From positions 558,001 to 622,000 of the forward strand of contig JAQEWB010000001.1 of assembly GCA_027694045.1 (NCBI GenBank): a DNA stretch of 64,000 bases, read 5' to 3'. The position numbers were made by a program, and so were the translations under genes. Shown here in pieces: positions 15,358-24,915 of this stretch. The DNA is from Bacillaceae bacterium OF18-1A. Lineage in GTDB: Bacteria > Bacillota > Bacilli > Bacillales > Bacillaceae_G. Each line of letters starts with the position of its first letter. Position 1 is the stretch's first letter. The notes beneath the pieces are model-generated. The model saw nothing but the letters and a program-made list of their open reading frames with translations. It was not told the origin of the DNA and searched no databases.

Positions 15358-17154
15358 TTAAATTTTAAACTGACTCGTATATAAATCGAAATAAAATCCT
15401 CTATCTTCCATGAGAGATTCATGACTCCCTTGTTATAAAACACTTCCATCTTTTATAACAAGGATTTGATCTGCCTTTTCAATCGTTTTAAGTCGGTGAG
15501 CGATTACGAAACTTGTTCGCCCTTTCATTAAATTATTTAATCCTTCTTGAATTTGCAATTCTGTTCTCGTATCAATATTTGATGTAGCTTCATCAAGAAT
15601 TAATATATCTGCATCTGCTAAAATTGCACGTGCAATCGCAAGAAGTTGCTTTTGTCCTTGGCTTAAATTAGATCCTTCTGAAACAATTTTTGTTTCATAT
15701 TGATTTGGTAAATGCTTAATAAAAGAATGTGCTGATGCTGCCTTAGCAGCATTGATTACTTCTTCATCACTTGCATTTAAACGTCCATAACGGATATTAT
15801 CCATAATCGTTCCTGCAAATAAATACGTATCCTGTAACACTACTCCTATTTTACCTCTTAGAGAGTTAATGTCATAATCTTTTATATCATTTCCATCAAT
15901 TTTAATTCGCCCTTTTTGAATATCATAAAATCGAGTTAATAAATTTATGATCGTTGTTTTTCCTGACCCAGTTGGGCCAACTAATGCAATTGTTTCCCCA
16001 GGAGCAGCTTCGAGACTTACATTTTTTAAAACCTGTTTACTTTCCACATATCCAAAAGAAACATCCTCAAGTATTACGTTTCCCTGTAATTCCTTAACCA
16101 CTAATGCCTTCTCTTTATTTTGAATTTCTGGCACTTCATCCATAATTTCAAAAACACGTTCTCCACCAGCAACTGCCGATTGAATCGTATTCATTAAAGT
16201 TGCAAATTGACTTAATGGCCTTGAGAATTGACGAGAATAATTAATAAATGCCGCAATAACTCCTACCGTTGTCATTCCATTTAATACCATAATTGATCCA
16301 GCCCCAATTACAAGCCCCATTCCCAAGTTATTAATAAAGTTCATACTCGGAAAAATAAAGGCTGAAAACGTATCAGCTTTCGTAGCTGAAATTCTTAGTT
16401 GCTCATTAATCTTATTGAAATTCCGAACCGTTTCCTTTTCTTTTCCATACAAAGTTGTAACATCAGCACCTGTAATAGATTCCTCAATAAATCCATTTAA
16501 TTCTCCTAAATCTTTTTGACGCTTCGCAAAGTTTTTACCACTATACGCCACTAGTTTTTTTGTAACGAAGAACATAATCGGTACTGTAATTAAAGTTACC
16601 ATCGCTAAAATCCAATCTAATGAGAACATTGCAATCGTTACACCTATAAAGGTGAGCGCTGATGAAATAATTTGTACAACACTCTGTGTCAACGCCTGAT
16701 TCAAATTATCTATATCATTTGTTACACGACTCATTAAATCACCTTGAGAACGTACATCAAAGAACCGTAAAGACAATGTTTGGATTTTCTCAAAAATATC
16801 TTGTCGTATTTTTTGTATTGTTTTTAATGCAACATTAATCATGACATATGTTTGTAACCATGTTAAAAGCACCGTTATGCCATAAATTGCGATAAGTAAC
16901 ATACACATTCTCGCCGTACCACTTAAATCTTTTGGTACGATATATTGATCTATAATTACCCCCATTAAATACGGTCCTAATAATCCAAGTAGTGTAGTAA
17001 CAAATACTAGAAATATCACAAACATAAGAGCAGCTTTTTGATAGCCCATATAGTTCCATATCCGCATTACAGTTCCTTTAGTATTTTTAGCTTTTCCTAT
17101 CTTCGGTGCGTTACGTCCACCTTTATTAGCAAATTGCCCTTGAAAATTACGCAT
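15358..17154 (-). pseudogene. ABC exporter subunit (type I, fused TM-ATPase) with premature stop
   Basis: Heterodimeric ABC exporter subunit with six TM helices, then Walker A GPTGSGKTT, signature LSQGQKQ (a degenerate LSGGQ), Walker B ADILILDEATS and the H-loop AHRLKTIEKAD. The reading frame stops at TAA 15433-15435 after VIKDGSVL. The same frame then continues as QGSHESLMEDRGF to an end SQFKI and stop at 15358, the normal family C-terminus. One GAA-to-TAA change therefore removes about 25 residues. All catalytic motifs remain, so the 573-aa product might still work. ATG 17154 overlaps the upstream subunit by 8 bp. Confidence 0.85.
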
Positions 17155-18901
17155 GCTCTTTCCCACCTTCTTTCTGTAAGTTACCACCTTGGGAAAGATA
17201 AATTTCCTGATATACTTCACATTGTTCTAGCAGTTGTTCATGTGTACCATCACCAACTAATTCACCATTATCTAGTACAAGAATTTTATCAGCATCTATT
17301 ATAGATGAAATTTTAGAAGCAATTAATAATGTTGTTGTTCCTTCATATTCTGTTCGTAACGCCGATTGAATATTGGCTTCTGACTTAGCATCAACTGCTG
17401 ATGTAGAATCATCTAATATGAGGATCGAAGGTTTTCTCACAAGCGCTCTTGCAATTGATACACGTTGTTTTTGACCACCAGATAAGTTTGTTGCACCTTG
17501 TGTTAAATTATATTCATAAGAATCTTCAAGTTTATGAATAAATTCTGTTGCACAAGCCGAAGAAGCCGCTACTTCTAATTCATCATGTGTCGCATCTTCT
17601 TTACCATAACGTAAATTTTCTTCTATACTACCTGAGAATAGCAATGCCTTTTGAGGTACAAAACCTATTGAAGCACGCAATTTTTGTAAATCATATGTCT
17701 TAACATCTATTCCATTAATACATACTTCACCTTGATCCACATCATATAGACGCGGTAACAGTTTAGCTAAAGTAGATTTACCACTTCCTGTCGATCCGAT
17801 AACACCTACTTTTTCGCCTTTTCGAATGCTAAATGAAATATCTTTTAAAACGTATTCGTTATTTTTCGTATAACTGTAACTAACATTTTTAAAATCAATA
17901 TTCCCTTCGATTTGCTCAGGTTCAATCGCATTTGTTTTACTCATAATATCAACTTCCGTATCAAAAACTTGTTGTACACGATCCGCAGATGGGAAAGCTC
18001 GAGCGATTTGAATAAATACCATACTAATCGACATTAATGACATTAAAATAATATTTAAATAGTTTATAAATGCTAAAATTGCTCCTACTTGGAGAGTCCC
18101 GTTAAATACTTTTTCTCCTCCAATCCATAATGTTGCAACAATTCCACCACTAACAACCAACATAATAATTGGCATCATTAAAGAAATAAGCTGCACAGCC
18201 CGAATATTTATTTCAGTTAAACTTGTATTCACATTTCCAAACTGCGTGATTTCATATTTTTGTCTTACATACGCTTTTATAACACGTACACCTGATAGGT
18301 TTTCTTGTAATTTTGTATTCACCTTATCTAATGCTTCTTGCACCTTTTTAAACGTTCCACTTGCTTTACTCGCAATTAATATGATTGCCAATAATAAAAT
18401 CGGAACAACTACAAGTAATATCGGGAATAATTCTCTCGCTGTTACAAAAACAATAATGATACTGCCAAGAAACAACAAAGGGCCGCGAACGAGAACGCGC
18501 AATGTCATCGTCATCGCCGTTTGAATGGATGTAATATCATTTGTAACAATCGTTAATAATTTTCCTGTTCCAAACGAATCACGATTTTTACTAGAAAATG
18601 CCTCTATTTTCGCAAACACATCTTTTCGTATGTCTGTAGCGAAATTAACAGCTGCTTTTGTAGAATACATCATGCATCCAAGTCCTCCAATTAAACCGAG
18701 CACTGCTGCTCCTATCATAAGAAGCCCCATTTTTATTACATAATTCAAATCTCTATTTGCAATCCCAACATCAATAATATGTTGCATAATAGTCGGTTGA
18801 ATTAAGTCCATCGCAACCTCAAGTACCATAAATAGCGGTCCAATAATAGCGAAGAACATGTATGGTTTTAAATACTGTAACAACTTGCGAAATGAGTTCA
18901 T
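17147..18901 (-). CDS. ABC exporter subunit (multidrug/lipid type, heterodimer partner)
   Basis: A 584-aa fused membrane-ATPase half-transporter with six TM helices in residues 15-300. The ATPase domain has Walker A GSTGSGKST, signature LSGGQKQR and Walker B SILILDDSTSA. The residue after Walker B is Asp, not the catalytic Glu, and the H-loop position reads ASKISS in place of a His. This is therefore the degenerate-site partner typical of heterodimeric exporters (BmrC/LmrC type). ATG 18901 follows AAAGGAGATT. It is translationally coupled to the partner at 17154. Confidence 0.9.
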   Translation of the reverse strand: MNSFRKLLQYLKPYMFFAIIGPLFMVLEVAMDLIQPTIMQHIIDVGIANRDLNYVIKMGLLMIGAAVLGLIGGLGCMMYSTKAAVNFATDIRKDVFAKIEAFSSKNRDSFGTGKLLTIVTNDITSIQTAMTMTLRVLVRGPLLFLGSIIIVFVTARELFPILLVVVPILLLAIILIASKASGTFKKVQEALDKVNTKLQENLSGVRVIKAYVRQKYEITQFGNVNTSLTEINIRAVQLISLMMPIIMLVVSGGIVATLWIGGEKVFNGTLQVGAILAFINYLNIILMSLMSISMVFIQIARAFPSADRVQQVFDTEVDIMSKTNAIEPEQIEGNIDFKNVSYSYTKNNEYVLKDISFSIRKGEKVGVIGSTGSGKSTLAKLLPRLYDVDQGEVCINGIDVKTYDLQKLRASIGFVPQKALLFSGSIEENLRYGKEDATHDELEVAASSACATEFIHKLEDSYEYNLTQGATNLSGGQKQRVSIARALVRKPSILILDDSTSAVDAKSEANIQSALRTEYEGTTTLLIASKISSIIDADKILVLDNGELVGDGTHEQLLEQCEVYQEIYLSQGGNLQKEGGKEHA

Positions 18902-19269
18902 ACATAATCTCCTTTTCATAAAATTACCACTGAATATTTTTTCCCTCCTTCTTTTATTCATATAGTTTGTAATTTCTTTATTACTTTTATTATATTATGT
19001 AAATTAATATTTAACATTATTAAATGATAAGTATTAATGACTTTTCGGTCAATAAATGTGCTTTATATGAAATACAAAAACCGCATTCTTAATAAAAAGA
19101 ATACGGTTTTTCATCTATATTTATTCAAACGTAAAATGTAGTCTCAAATCTATTATTTTCAGATAAAGTTTATGTGTAGAAATCATTTCAACAAGCTTAT
19201 TACTTATGTCTTTCAAAAACATCTATATAAAGTAAAAATTAACTAACTCTCAAATAACGAAATAAACAT
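18902..19269. other. promoter region of the ABC exporter operon
   Basis: 368 bp. Contains a palindrome-like TGACTTTTCGGTCA at 19038-19051, close to the centre of the operator at 14571-14599, and a terminator at 19076-19111 serving the downstream-coordinate GNAT gene. No ORF seen. Confidence 0.55.
19076..19111. terminator. bidirectional-looking terminator
   Basis: Stem AAAAACCGCATTCTT/AAGAATACGGTTTTT with one G-T pair and A/T tracts on both sides. Confidence 0.7.
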
Positions 19270-20154
19270 TTAGAACTCCGTTAAAATAGGGAATTTATAA
19301 CCTTTAAAATCTAACTCCTTATTACTTCGAACCATTAAAAACTTATTAGAATGTAATTCTGTAAATTGTACATCTTCAACTCCTAATTGATCTGGTGAAA
19401 AATAAAATTCAATTTTTGTAAAATCTTCAGTAATTTCCTCGCATATTTCATCTAATACTGGAAGTACTGGTGCAAATACTCCAAATAATTTTAACTTTTC
19501 ATTCTCTACTTCATAAACAATTAGAGCATCTAGTTTCTCTGAATAATATAACTTCTCATTCCATTTTGAATCATACATATTCAAATAAACTGAAGAGTGA
19601 AAGTTTAATGTTGAGAATTCATTTGAAATTCTTTGGCTATTTTCAATAGTTTCATGTATTAACTCTCTGTCTTCTTCAACATAATAGTTTAATTTTCTAA
19701 GTGAAGAAGCCTTATCTTTATTATTATCGTATGGTATTGTCATCAAATTTTCTTGTACAACTTTAAATCCAAATGGTGTATATAATTCAGGTTTTTCGGT
19801 AAACAAAAACGCACATTCACACTGTTTATCGATTTCTTCTATCATTTTACTAAGTAATTGCGTCATAAGTCCTTGTCTACGAAAATGAGGATGTGTCATC
19901 ACTGATTGAACGCCTGCTGCATTTATTCTTTCGCCATTTATTAACAATGGTAAGGAAAATGCCGCGACATTTGCAATCACTTTATCACCCTGTAAAAATG
20001 ACAAAGCTTTATATGTATAATCCCAATATCCTCTCTCCGAAAAATCATTCAATGTTTGACTTGTAATCCCAAACACTTCTTCAAATAAAAGAAATAACCG
20101 TTCTCTTTTCGGTTCTTCCATTGCAAAATTCGCAATTTTTTCAACATTCACCAT
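19270..20154 (-). CDS. Eis-like GNAT N-acetyltransferase
   Basis: A 294-aa acetyl-CoA-dependent acetyltransferase. The pantetheine loop is FRRQGLMTQLL (about residues 91-101), preceded by GVQSVMTHP. The conserved FLFTEKPELYTPFGFKV tract and the length point to the Eis/YfmK-type branch with an extra C-terminal domain. Substrate not predictable. ATG 20154 has TAAAGTATG-type upstream sequence with GGAGG slightly further off. Monocistronic. Confidence 0.85.
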   Translation of the reverse strand: MVNVEKIANFAMEEPKRERLFLLFEEVFGITSQTLNDFSERGYWDYTYKALSFLQGDKVIANVAAFSLPLLINGERINAAGVQSVMTHPHFRRQGLMTQLLSKMIEEIDKQCECAFLFTEKPELYTPFGFKVVQENLMTIPYDNNKDKASSLRKLNYYVEEDRELIHETIENSQRISNEFSTLNFHSSVYLNMYDSKWNEKLYYSEKLDALIVYEVENEKLKLFGVFAPVLPVLDEICEEITEDFTKIEFYFSPDQLGVEDVQFTELHSNKFLMVRSNKELDFKGYKFPILTEF

Positions 20155-20775
20155 ACTTTACCTCCATACATCAATTCCAATAAATTAGATATAGTTATAT
20201 GACCTACTCTTAAAATAATAAGCCTTACAAATCAATATAGTATCATAAAACATGAAAAAATTGTCGAATTAATTTTATGTTTCGACTATTTGAAAATAAG
20301 TCGAATAGTCAGATATTAGAGTTTTTGAATATTAATAAGCTTATTACGTAAAAACACTGCTCTTTCACTGCCTCTCAACTAATAGAAATACATCCTTTAT
20401 AAAAACATTTTTTCTTTTACTCCTGCACTCCTCATCCGCTTTTCAACTGTTTCTCTCCAACTAACAGTAAGTACATTTATTTCTAAAGTTCAATTTAATC
20501 CTTCAATATTTTATTTTCTTCGTGTACTATCCGCTCAACAGATGCTGCTGTAGCACCTGTCGAAATAAAGTTCAGCCGCTCTGTTGTATCACATAACGAA
20601 CAAAAGAGGTAATTCTATGAAGTCATTTCAAAACAACCTAGTAAAATAATCTCTTTTTATATTGAAACAAGTAAGGATTAAGATACTTTTACAACCAACA
20701 ATTTCCTAGTTCTTATTTCCTTTCATACAACTTATACAGTCATTTTCTTTTCTTTAATAAAAGCATATATGCTCC
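20155..20775. other. 621-bp gene-poor region
   Basis: AT-rich. An inverted pair TTTCGACTATT and AATAGTC near 20280-20310 lies close to the GNAT start. A short coding-like minus-strand tail lies at 20495-20614. A plus-strand ribosome binding site AAAGAGG at 20603-20609 leads only into a 10-codon frame. No intact gene is visible. Confidence 0.5.
20495..20614 (-). pseudogene. possible gene-end remnant
   Basis: An open frame of 39 codons without a start reads DTTERLNFISTGATAASVER and ends KILKD with TAA at 20495. It looks protein-like and could be the surviving C-terminus of a lost gene. No family is recognised. Confidence 0.25.
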
Positions 20776-21381
20776 TTATTTATTAGTTTGTTCCCCACCT
20801 GCAATTAATTTACTACCCGAATATGTACCTTTTTGCATAAACACTTGATTAATTAATTCTTTTTGTTCAGATTCTGACATTAAGCCTTTCCCTTCTCCTA
20901 AATTTCCACCTTGTAACTTCCAAATCTTATTGTGATCCGCATCAACCTTTTCATATTTTCCTTGTTTCCAGCGTTCTAAAATATCTATATATGTACTTTT
21001 TTGTGCAACATCATTATTTTTTACAATTTCAAGTAAACTTTCAATACGTTCTTGTGTTATAAAAATATATCCCCACTTTTGATCAGCTTTCGTTTTTTGA
21101 TGTGCCATTTCATGTAATGCTGTTTGTATGTTCTCATCTGTCCATTTAAAGGTTGTATTAAAACCACTATTCGGTAATGCATGATTACCATTTTCTAAAA
21201 GCTTTGCATCTTCTGCTTTTACATTACTATCAGCCAGTACTTCGACTGCCGGCGCAGCTGGTGTTGCCTTTTTCGCAGCTGGTTTACTATTATTCAAATA
21301 GTACAGCATACCATATGTTACACCTACTCCGATTACCGCCATACTAGCTAAAATACCTATTATTTTAAAAAGTGTTTTCAT
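20776..21381 (-). CDS. membrane-anchored/secreted DUF6241-like protein
   Basis: A 201-aa protein with an N-terminal hydrophobic segment (residues 5-28), a short Pro/Ala-rich linker and a soluble outer domain containing TALHEMAHQKTKADQKWGY. The HEMAHQ string resembles a metal-binding helix, but the rest does not look like a known protease. I believe it belongs to DUF6241, of unknown function. It is predicted to act at the outer face of the membrane. Monocistronic. Confidence 0.65.
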   Translation of the reverse strand: MKTLFKIIGILASMAVIGVGVTYGMLYYLNNSKPAAKKATPAAPAVEVLADSNVKAEDAKLLENGNHALPNSGFNTTFKWTDENIQTALHEMAHQKTKADQKWGYIFITQERIESLLEIVKNNDVAQKSTYIDILERWKQGKYEKVDADHNKIWKLQGGNLGEGKGLMSESEQKELINQVFMQKGTYSGSKLIAGGEQTNK

Positions 21382-21645
21382 CTCGCTTGTTTCCTCCCCA
21401 AAATATCTTGCTTCTTACTATTAAATTATTTTTATAAGACGGTTACTCAATTTCAAAGATATTCTCCCATCCCCTATCCTAATGTACATATGCATTTCCT
21501 TATATTGTATTTCTTTTTTTGTTAAATTAAAAGATTATTCCGTCAAATATTCCTTTCCATTTCCAATATCAATTCTAATCTAAGCATTTCTTTTTATTTT
21601 CATAAACTAATATGCTACCCTAGTATGTATAGGAGATGAATAAAT

Positions 21646-22419
21646 ATGAGTTTATTGTATAGTGATTTAACATTTTTAAACTTTGATGATACGTATTTAT
21701 TACAAAACAAACTTCATTCTTATTCACATGAAGATATTGATTTTACTCATTTAGAACACTCAAATCTATATTGCGAGCCACTTTCTTTAATGCATATTAA
21801 AAGAAAGTTATATTGCAGAAAACAAAAAGGAATTACTTTTATAGGTTCTGGAAATTATCATTATGTATCTTATTTACTACTTGAAGAAATAACAAAGCCA
21901 TTTAGCCTTATTTTATTCGACCATCATACTGATATGAACTTAAAAGAAACAACTGAACCAAACCTTATTTCTTGCGGATCATGGGTATCATTCGCTCTTC
22001 AAAATAACTCTAAATTAAAGAAAGTAATTATAATTGGACCTTCTTCTTTAACAATCCATTCAAATGATTCTTCACGCGTAGAAGTGTTCCCGATAGACAT
22101 ATCTAACGAAGTATGTATACATACAATACTTTCGCATATTCATACAGAAACTATATATGTAAGCATTGATAAAGATGTTTTAGATCCAAAAATAACTGTT
22201 ACAAATTGGGATCAAGGACATATGAAACTAGTTACACTTTTGGACTGTATTCACTCTCTCATTATGAATAAGTCTGTTTACGGTATCGATGTTTGTGGTG
22301 AACTACCAGTGTATCCTCCCCAACTCTTCTTACCCAAATATACAAACGCTATTGAGAAAAATGAAAAGACTAACTTACAAATTTTAAGAAAGATATATAA
22401 TGAGAATTCAAATATTTAA
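21646..22419 (+). CDS. arginase/agmatinase-fold ureohydrolase
   Basis: A 257-aa protein of the arginase superfamily. Metal-binding motifs are visible in order: GSGNYHYVSYLL (first His), LILFDHHTDM (D-H-x-x-D) and VSIDKDVLDP (S-x-D-x-D). The family hydrolyses guanidino compounds to urea with a binuclear Mn centre; members include arginase, agmatinase, formimidoylglutamase and guanidinobutyrase. This one is shorter and divergent, so the substrate is open. ATG 21646 follows TAGGAGATG. Monocistronic with a strong terminator. Confidence 0.85.
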   Translation: MSLLYSDLTFLNFDDTYLLQNKLHSYSHEDIDFTHLEHSNLYCEPLSLMHIKRKLYCRKQKGITFIGSGNYHYVSYLLLEEITKPFSLILFDHHTDMNLKETTEPNLISCGSWVSFALQNNSKLKKVIIIGPSSLTIHSNDSSRVEVFPIDISNEVCIHTILSHIHTETIYVSIDKDVLDPKITVTNWDQGHMKLVTLLDCIHSLIMNKSVYGIDVCGELPVYPPQLFLPKYTNAIEKNEKTNLQILRKIYNENSNI

Positions 22420-22427
22420 TATATATA

Positions 22428-22459
22428 AAACGCGAGTGCCTTATATGGCACTCGCGTTT
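22428..22459. terminator. bidirectional terminator
   Basis: Perfect 13-bp stem AAACGCGAGTGCC/GGCACTCGCGTTT between convergent genes. Confidence 0.9.
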
Positions 22460-22461
22460 CT

Positions 22462-23103
22462 TTATGCATGATTCTTTTTTAACCACTTGATTATATCATC
22501 TAATTTTGAAGCATCATAACGACTTTTTTCACACACATTTATGTTTTTTACAGCTTTCATTATTTCTAATTCATTGTTTCTTACACTTTTCGCCTCAATC
22601 AATTTACAGTACCCTTCTGTTATGCTATTTAAACTTTCATAATAGCGCTGAAACGATTTTGATATATATAAATGTTTTTCAAAGTTGCTTCTTCTTTTCG
22701 TCTCATCAGATTCTTTCCGCTTTCGAAGTTCTTCATCATTCGTATATAAATAAAAATATTGATCCGGAAAACCAATTTCTTCATTAATTATCTTTTCTTT
22801 ATAAAAGTTTTCTATTAAAGATAACGGTTGATTAAATATGTCAAAGTGGAAACACCAATTATAGCTAAGCGGCTGATATATGTCCCCATCAAGTATGACT
22901 AATTCGTATTGCTCTGATTTCTGCATCGCTATATTCCAGCGCTCTACTTGTTTTTCAAAATACCATGTTCTATGTTCATTTTTCGGTCTTTCAAATAAAA
23001 CATTCACTTCAGGTATAATATAAGCATCATAATTTTTTTCTAACTCACGACATGTTGTACTTTTACCGACAGCGCTCGCTCCCTCAAACGCTATAATCCC
23101 CAT
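22462..23103 (-). CDS. P-loop kinase (nucleoside/small-molecule kinase-like)
   Basis: A 213-aa P-loop NTPase. Walker A is FEGASAVGKSTT (residues 5-16) and a DGD motif (LVILDGDIYQPL) follows. A lid-like KRKESDETKRR segment lies near residue 150. This layout resembles thymidylate or deoxynucleoside kinases and chloramphenicol 3-O-phosphotransferase, but the substrate cannot be named. ATG 23103 is preceded by AGGTGGGGG. It follows the CPBP protease gene by 17 bp, so the two are probably co-transcribed. Confidence 0.8.
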   Translation of the reverse strand: MGIIAFEGASAVGKSTTCRELEKNYDAYIIPEVNVLFERPKNEHRTWYFEKQVERWNIAMQKSEQYELVILDGDIYQPLSYNWCFHFDIFNQPLSLIENFYKEKIINEEIGFPDQYFYLYTNDEELRKRKESDETKRRSNFEKHLYISKSFQRYYESLNSITEGYCKLIEAKSVRNNELEIMKAVKNINVCEKSRYDASKLDDIIKWLKKNHA

Positions 23104-23120
23104 AGCTTCCCCCACCTTTA

Positions 23121-24017
23121 TTAACTAAAATCTCGCTGCTTCTCTTTTCTTTCCCATAACTGTCTCCATAAAACAATTGAAGCGATAGAAAGCATTATTG
23201 TTGTAATAATACTACCTTCAATTCCGAATGAACCTCCATGAAGGACTTCTGATCCATTTGTTACAGGTTTAAATAGTGGTGTTGAATATATCGTCATACC
23301 ACTAACTGCAAAACCGTAAACATTATATTGCGCCCAATTCCAAATAGAATGCCACGCACATATTCCCCAAAGGCTGCTGTCTTTCAAAACATAAAAAGCT
23401 GCAAATACACCAACTAATATTATATTCGATATTGAAAGAATTGTAATGCCTGGATTAAGTAAATGGAGAAAACCAAATAAAAAGGATGTCACAACAATTC
23501 CAATCCATATACGACTTCTAATAGAGAGAACTGGAAATAGCCACCCCCGCACAACAATTTCTTCTGTTGCACCTTGTATTAAAAAAGCAACTAAAGATCC
23601 TACAATACCCATTGTAGCCGGTACTGTAATTTGTTGTATTTGCAATTGTACATTCCCTATTAATATGAGTAAAAACACCGGTATTGAAATAAAAACAAAC
23701 CCAGTACATGCACCTTTCAAATACTTCCTCACACAATTTTCTTTCCAAAATCCAATAGAAGAAAAAGATCTTCTTTCTACAATTGTAACCCATAAAAAAA
23801 CAAAAAATATCGCTCCGCCAAACGTTAGTACCATCTCAATATTGCTATAAATCGCCTTCATAAAGGTTGTTTCTGCTTTCGGTAAAATCAGCATAAATAA
23901 CATAAACAATTCGCCTAAAGTTAAAAATAAAATGGCAAGTATAACAGCAAAAACAGGATGGATTTTCCTTTTCCCCTCTTTTGCTGCTTCAATCATTTTA
24001 AATGTTTTATTTTCCAA
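23121..24017 (-). CDS. CPBP-family intramembrane glutamic protease
   Basis: A 298-aa polytopic membrane protein of the CAAX-protease/bacteriocin-processing family. The active-site motifs are present: ATEEIVVRGWLF (EExxxR), FGFLH and WHSIWN (second His). About eight hydrophobic helices. The family (Rce1-like) cleaves membrane or prenylated substrates and is often linked to bacteriocin maturation or self-immunity. No bacteriocin gene is visible nearby. It is the first gene of a likely operon with the P-loop kinase. Confidence 0.88.
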   Translation of the reverse strand: MENKTFKMIEAAKEGKRKIHPVFAVILAILFLTLGELFMLFMLILPKAETTFMKAIYSNIEMVLTFGGAIFFVFLWVTIVERRSFSSIGFWKENCVRKYLKGACTGFVFISIPVFLLILIGNVQLQIQQITVPATMGIVGSLVAFLIQGATEEIVVRGWLFPVLSIRSRIWIGIVVTSFLFGFLHLLNPGITILSISNIILVGVFAAFYVLKDSSLWGICAWHSIWNWAQYNVYGFAVSGMTIYSTPLFKPVTNGSEVLHGGSFGIEGSIITTIMLSIASIVLWRQLWERKEKQRDFS

Positions 24018-24209
24018 TATTCTTCCCTCCTAAACTTTGTACGCAGCAGTATCCTTAAAATATATATAGCGTTTCCTTTAAACTTACTTTTTAAAATAAA
24101 ATGGCTCCTGTTTGGAATAAAACGGAATGAGGAATAATATAAAAATAAAAGAGATGTCTTTGTGCCTTTCACTATATCCCTTTATAAGACTTACTAATTT
24201 TACCATCAC

Positions 24210-24238
24210 TTGCTATTTCGCACCATTTGTTGTAAGAT
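24210..24238 (+). promoter_or_regulatory. sigma-A-type promoter of the cold-shock gene
   Basis: -35 TTGCTA (24210-24215), 17-nt spacer, -10 TAAGAT (24233-24238). Two mismatches to consensus in total. Confidence 0.55.
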
Positions 24239-24273
24239 AGTATTTAAGGTCAATTTAACAGCATATTTCCTTT

Positions 24274-24334
24274 ACATATTATCAAGTATCAATTGGGAAT
24301 ATTTTTTATTCCTTATGGGTTTTTGATAATATGT
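24274..24334 (+). promoter_or_regulatory. hairpin in the csp 5' leader, candidate thermosensor
   Basis: Perfect 12-bp arms ACATATTATCAA (24274-24285) and TTGATAATATGT (24323-24334) enclose a nested GGAAT/ATTCC hairpin (24296-24312). Long structured leaders that refold at low temperature are known for csp mRNAs. That this one does so is inference. Confidence 0.5.
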
Positions 24335-24402
24335 GAACTTTTATTTTCATTCAAATAAGGCCGATCATATTGTAATTTTTCTAACTTTTAGGAGGCATTA
24401 CC

Positions 24403-24606
24403 ATGACATTAACAGGTAAAGTAAAATGGTTTAACAGCGAAAAAGGTTTCGGTTTCATCGAAGTTGCAGACGGTAACGACGTATTCGTTCACTTCTCAGC
24501 TATCACTGGCGACGGCTTCAAGTCTCTTGACGAAGGTCAAGAAGTTAGCTTTGAAGTTGAAGACGGCAACCGCGGACCTCAAGCTAAAAACGTTGTAAAG
24601 CTATAA
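24403..24606 (+). CDS. CspA-family cold-shock protein
   Basis: A 67-aa single-stranded nucleic acid chaperone with one OB-fold cold-shock domain. RNP1 is KGFGFIEV (about residues 15-22) and RNP2 is VFVHFSAI (27-34). Start [11 protein letters not shown] is classical. ATG 24403 follows TAGGAGGCATTACC. It is preceded by a long leader and followed by its own terminator. It binds and melts RNA structure in cold or stationary phase. Several csp paralogues exist in this group, so no paralogue letter is assigned. Confidence 0.97.
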   Translation: MTLTGKVKWFNSEKGFGFIEVADGNDVFVHFSAITGDGFKSLDEGQEVSFEVEDGNRGPQAKNVVKL

Positions 24607-24618
24607 TTTAAACAATAA

Positions 24619-24652
24619 AAAGGTTGTTACCAGCAAGGTTAACAACCTTTTT
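24619..24652 (+). terminator. csp terminator
   Basis: 11-bp stem AAAGGTTGTTA/TAACAACCTTT then TTTAAT. Confidence 0.9.
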
Positions 24653-24690
24653 AATATAACTAAAAATTTTTACATAAAAGGAGTGGTTAC

Positions 24691-24876
24691 ATGTATCGCA
24701 ATCGAAAGAACGATGTAGCAGAAGTACCACCAGAGCAAACACCTGTTTGGGAATGTGAAGCAGAGGATTGTTTAGGATGGATGAGAAAGAACTTTTCATT
24801 TGAAGAAGAGCCTAAATGCCCTTTATGTAAAAGTAGCATGAAAAGCGGAGAACGTTTATTACCTAAGTTAGGTTAA
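24691..24876 (+). CDS. YdjO-family cold-inducible small zinc protein
   Basis: A 61-aa protein with WECEAEDCLGWMRKNF and CPLCKSSM, a four-cysteine zinc-ribbon-like arrangement. It matches the YdjO family, described as cold-inducible in Bacillus, and lies directly after a cold-shock gene. AAAGGAGTGG precedes the ATG. It is separated from csp by a terminator, so it may have its own promoter or rely on read-through. Function unknown; probably nucleic-acid associated. Confidence 0.85.
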   Translation: MYRNRKNDVAEVPPEQTPVWECEAEDCLGWMRKNFSFEEEPKCPLCKSSMKSGERLLPKLG

Positions 24877-24885
24877 TTTTTACTT

Positions 24886-24915
24886 AACCCCCCTTTTAAT
24901 TAAGAGGGGTTTTTA
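24886..24915 (+). terminator. ydjO terminator
   Basis: AACCCC/GGGGTT stem followed by TTTTATT. Confidence 0.75.

Larger units (their letters stand above)
24018..24402. other. cold-shock gene promoter and long 5' leader
   Basis: 385 bp. It holds the protease promoter side, a sigma-A-type promoter at 24210-24238 and a structured 5' leader of about 157 nt before the csp start codon. Confidence 0.65.
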
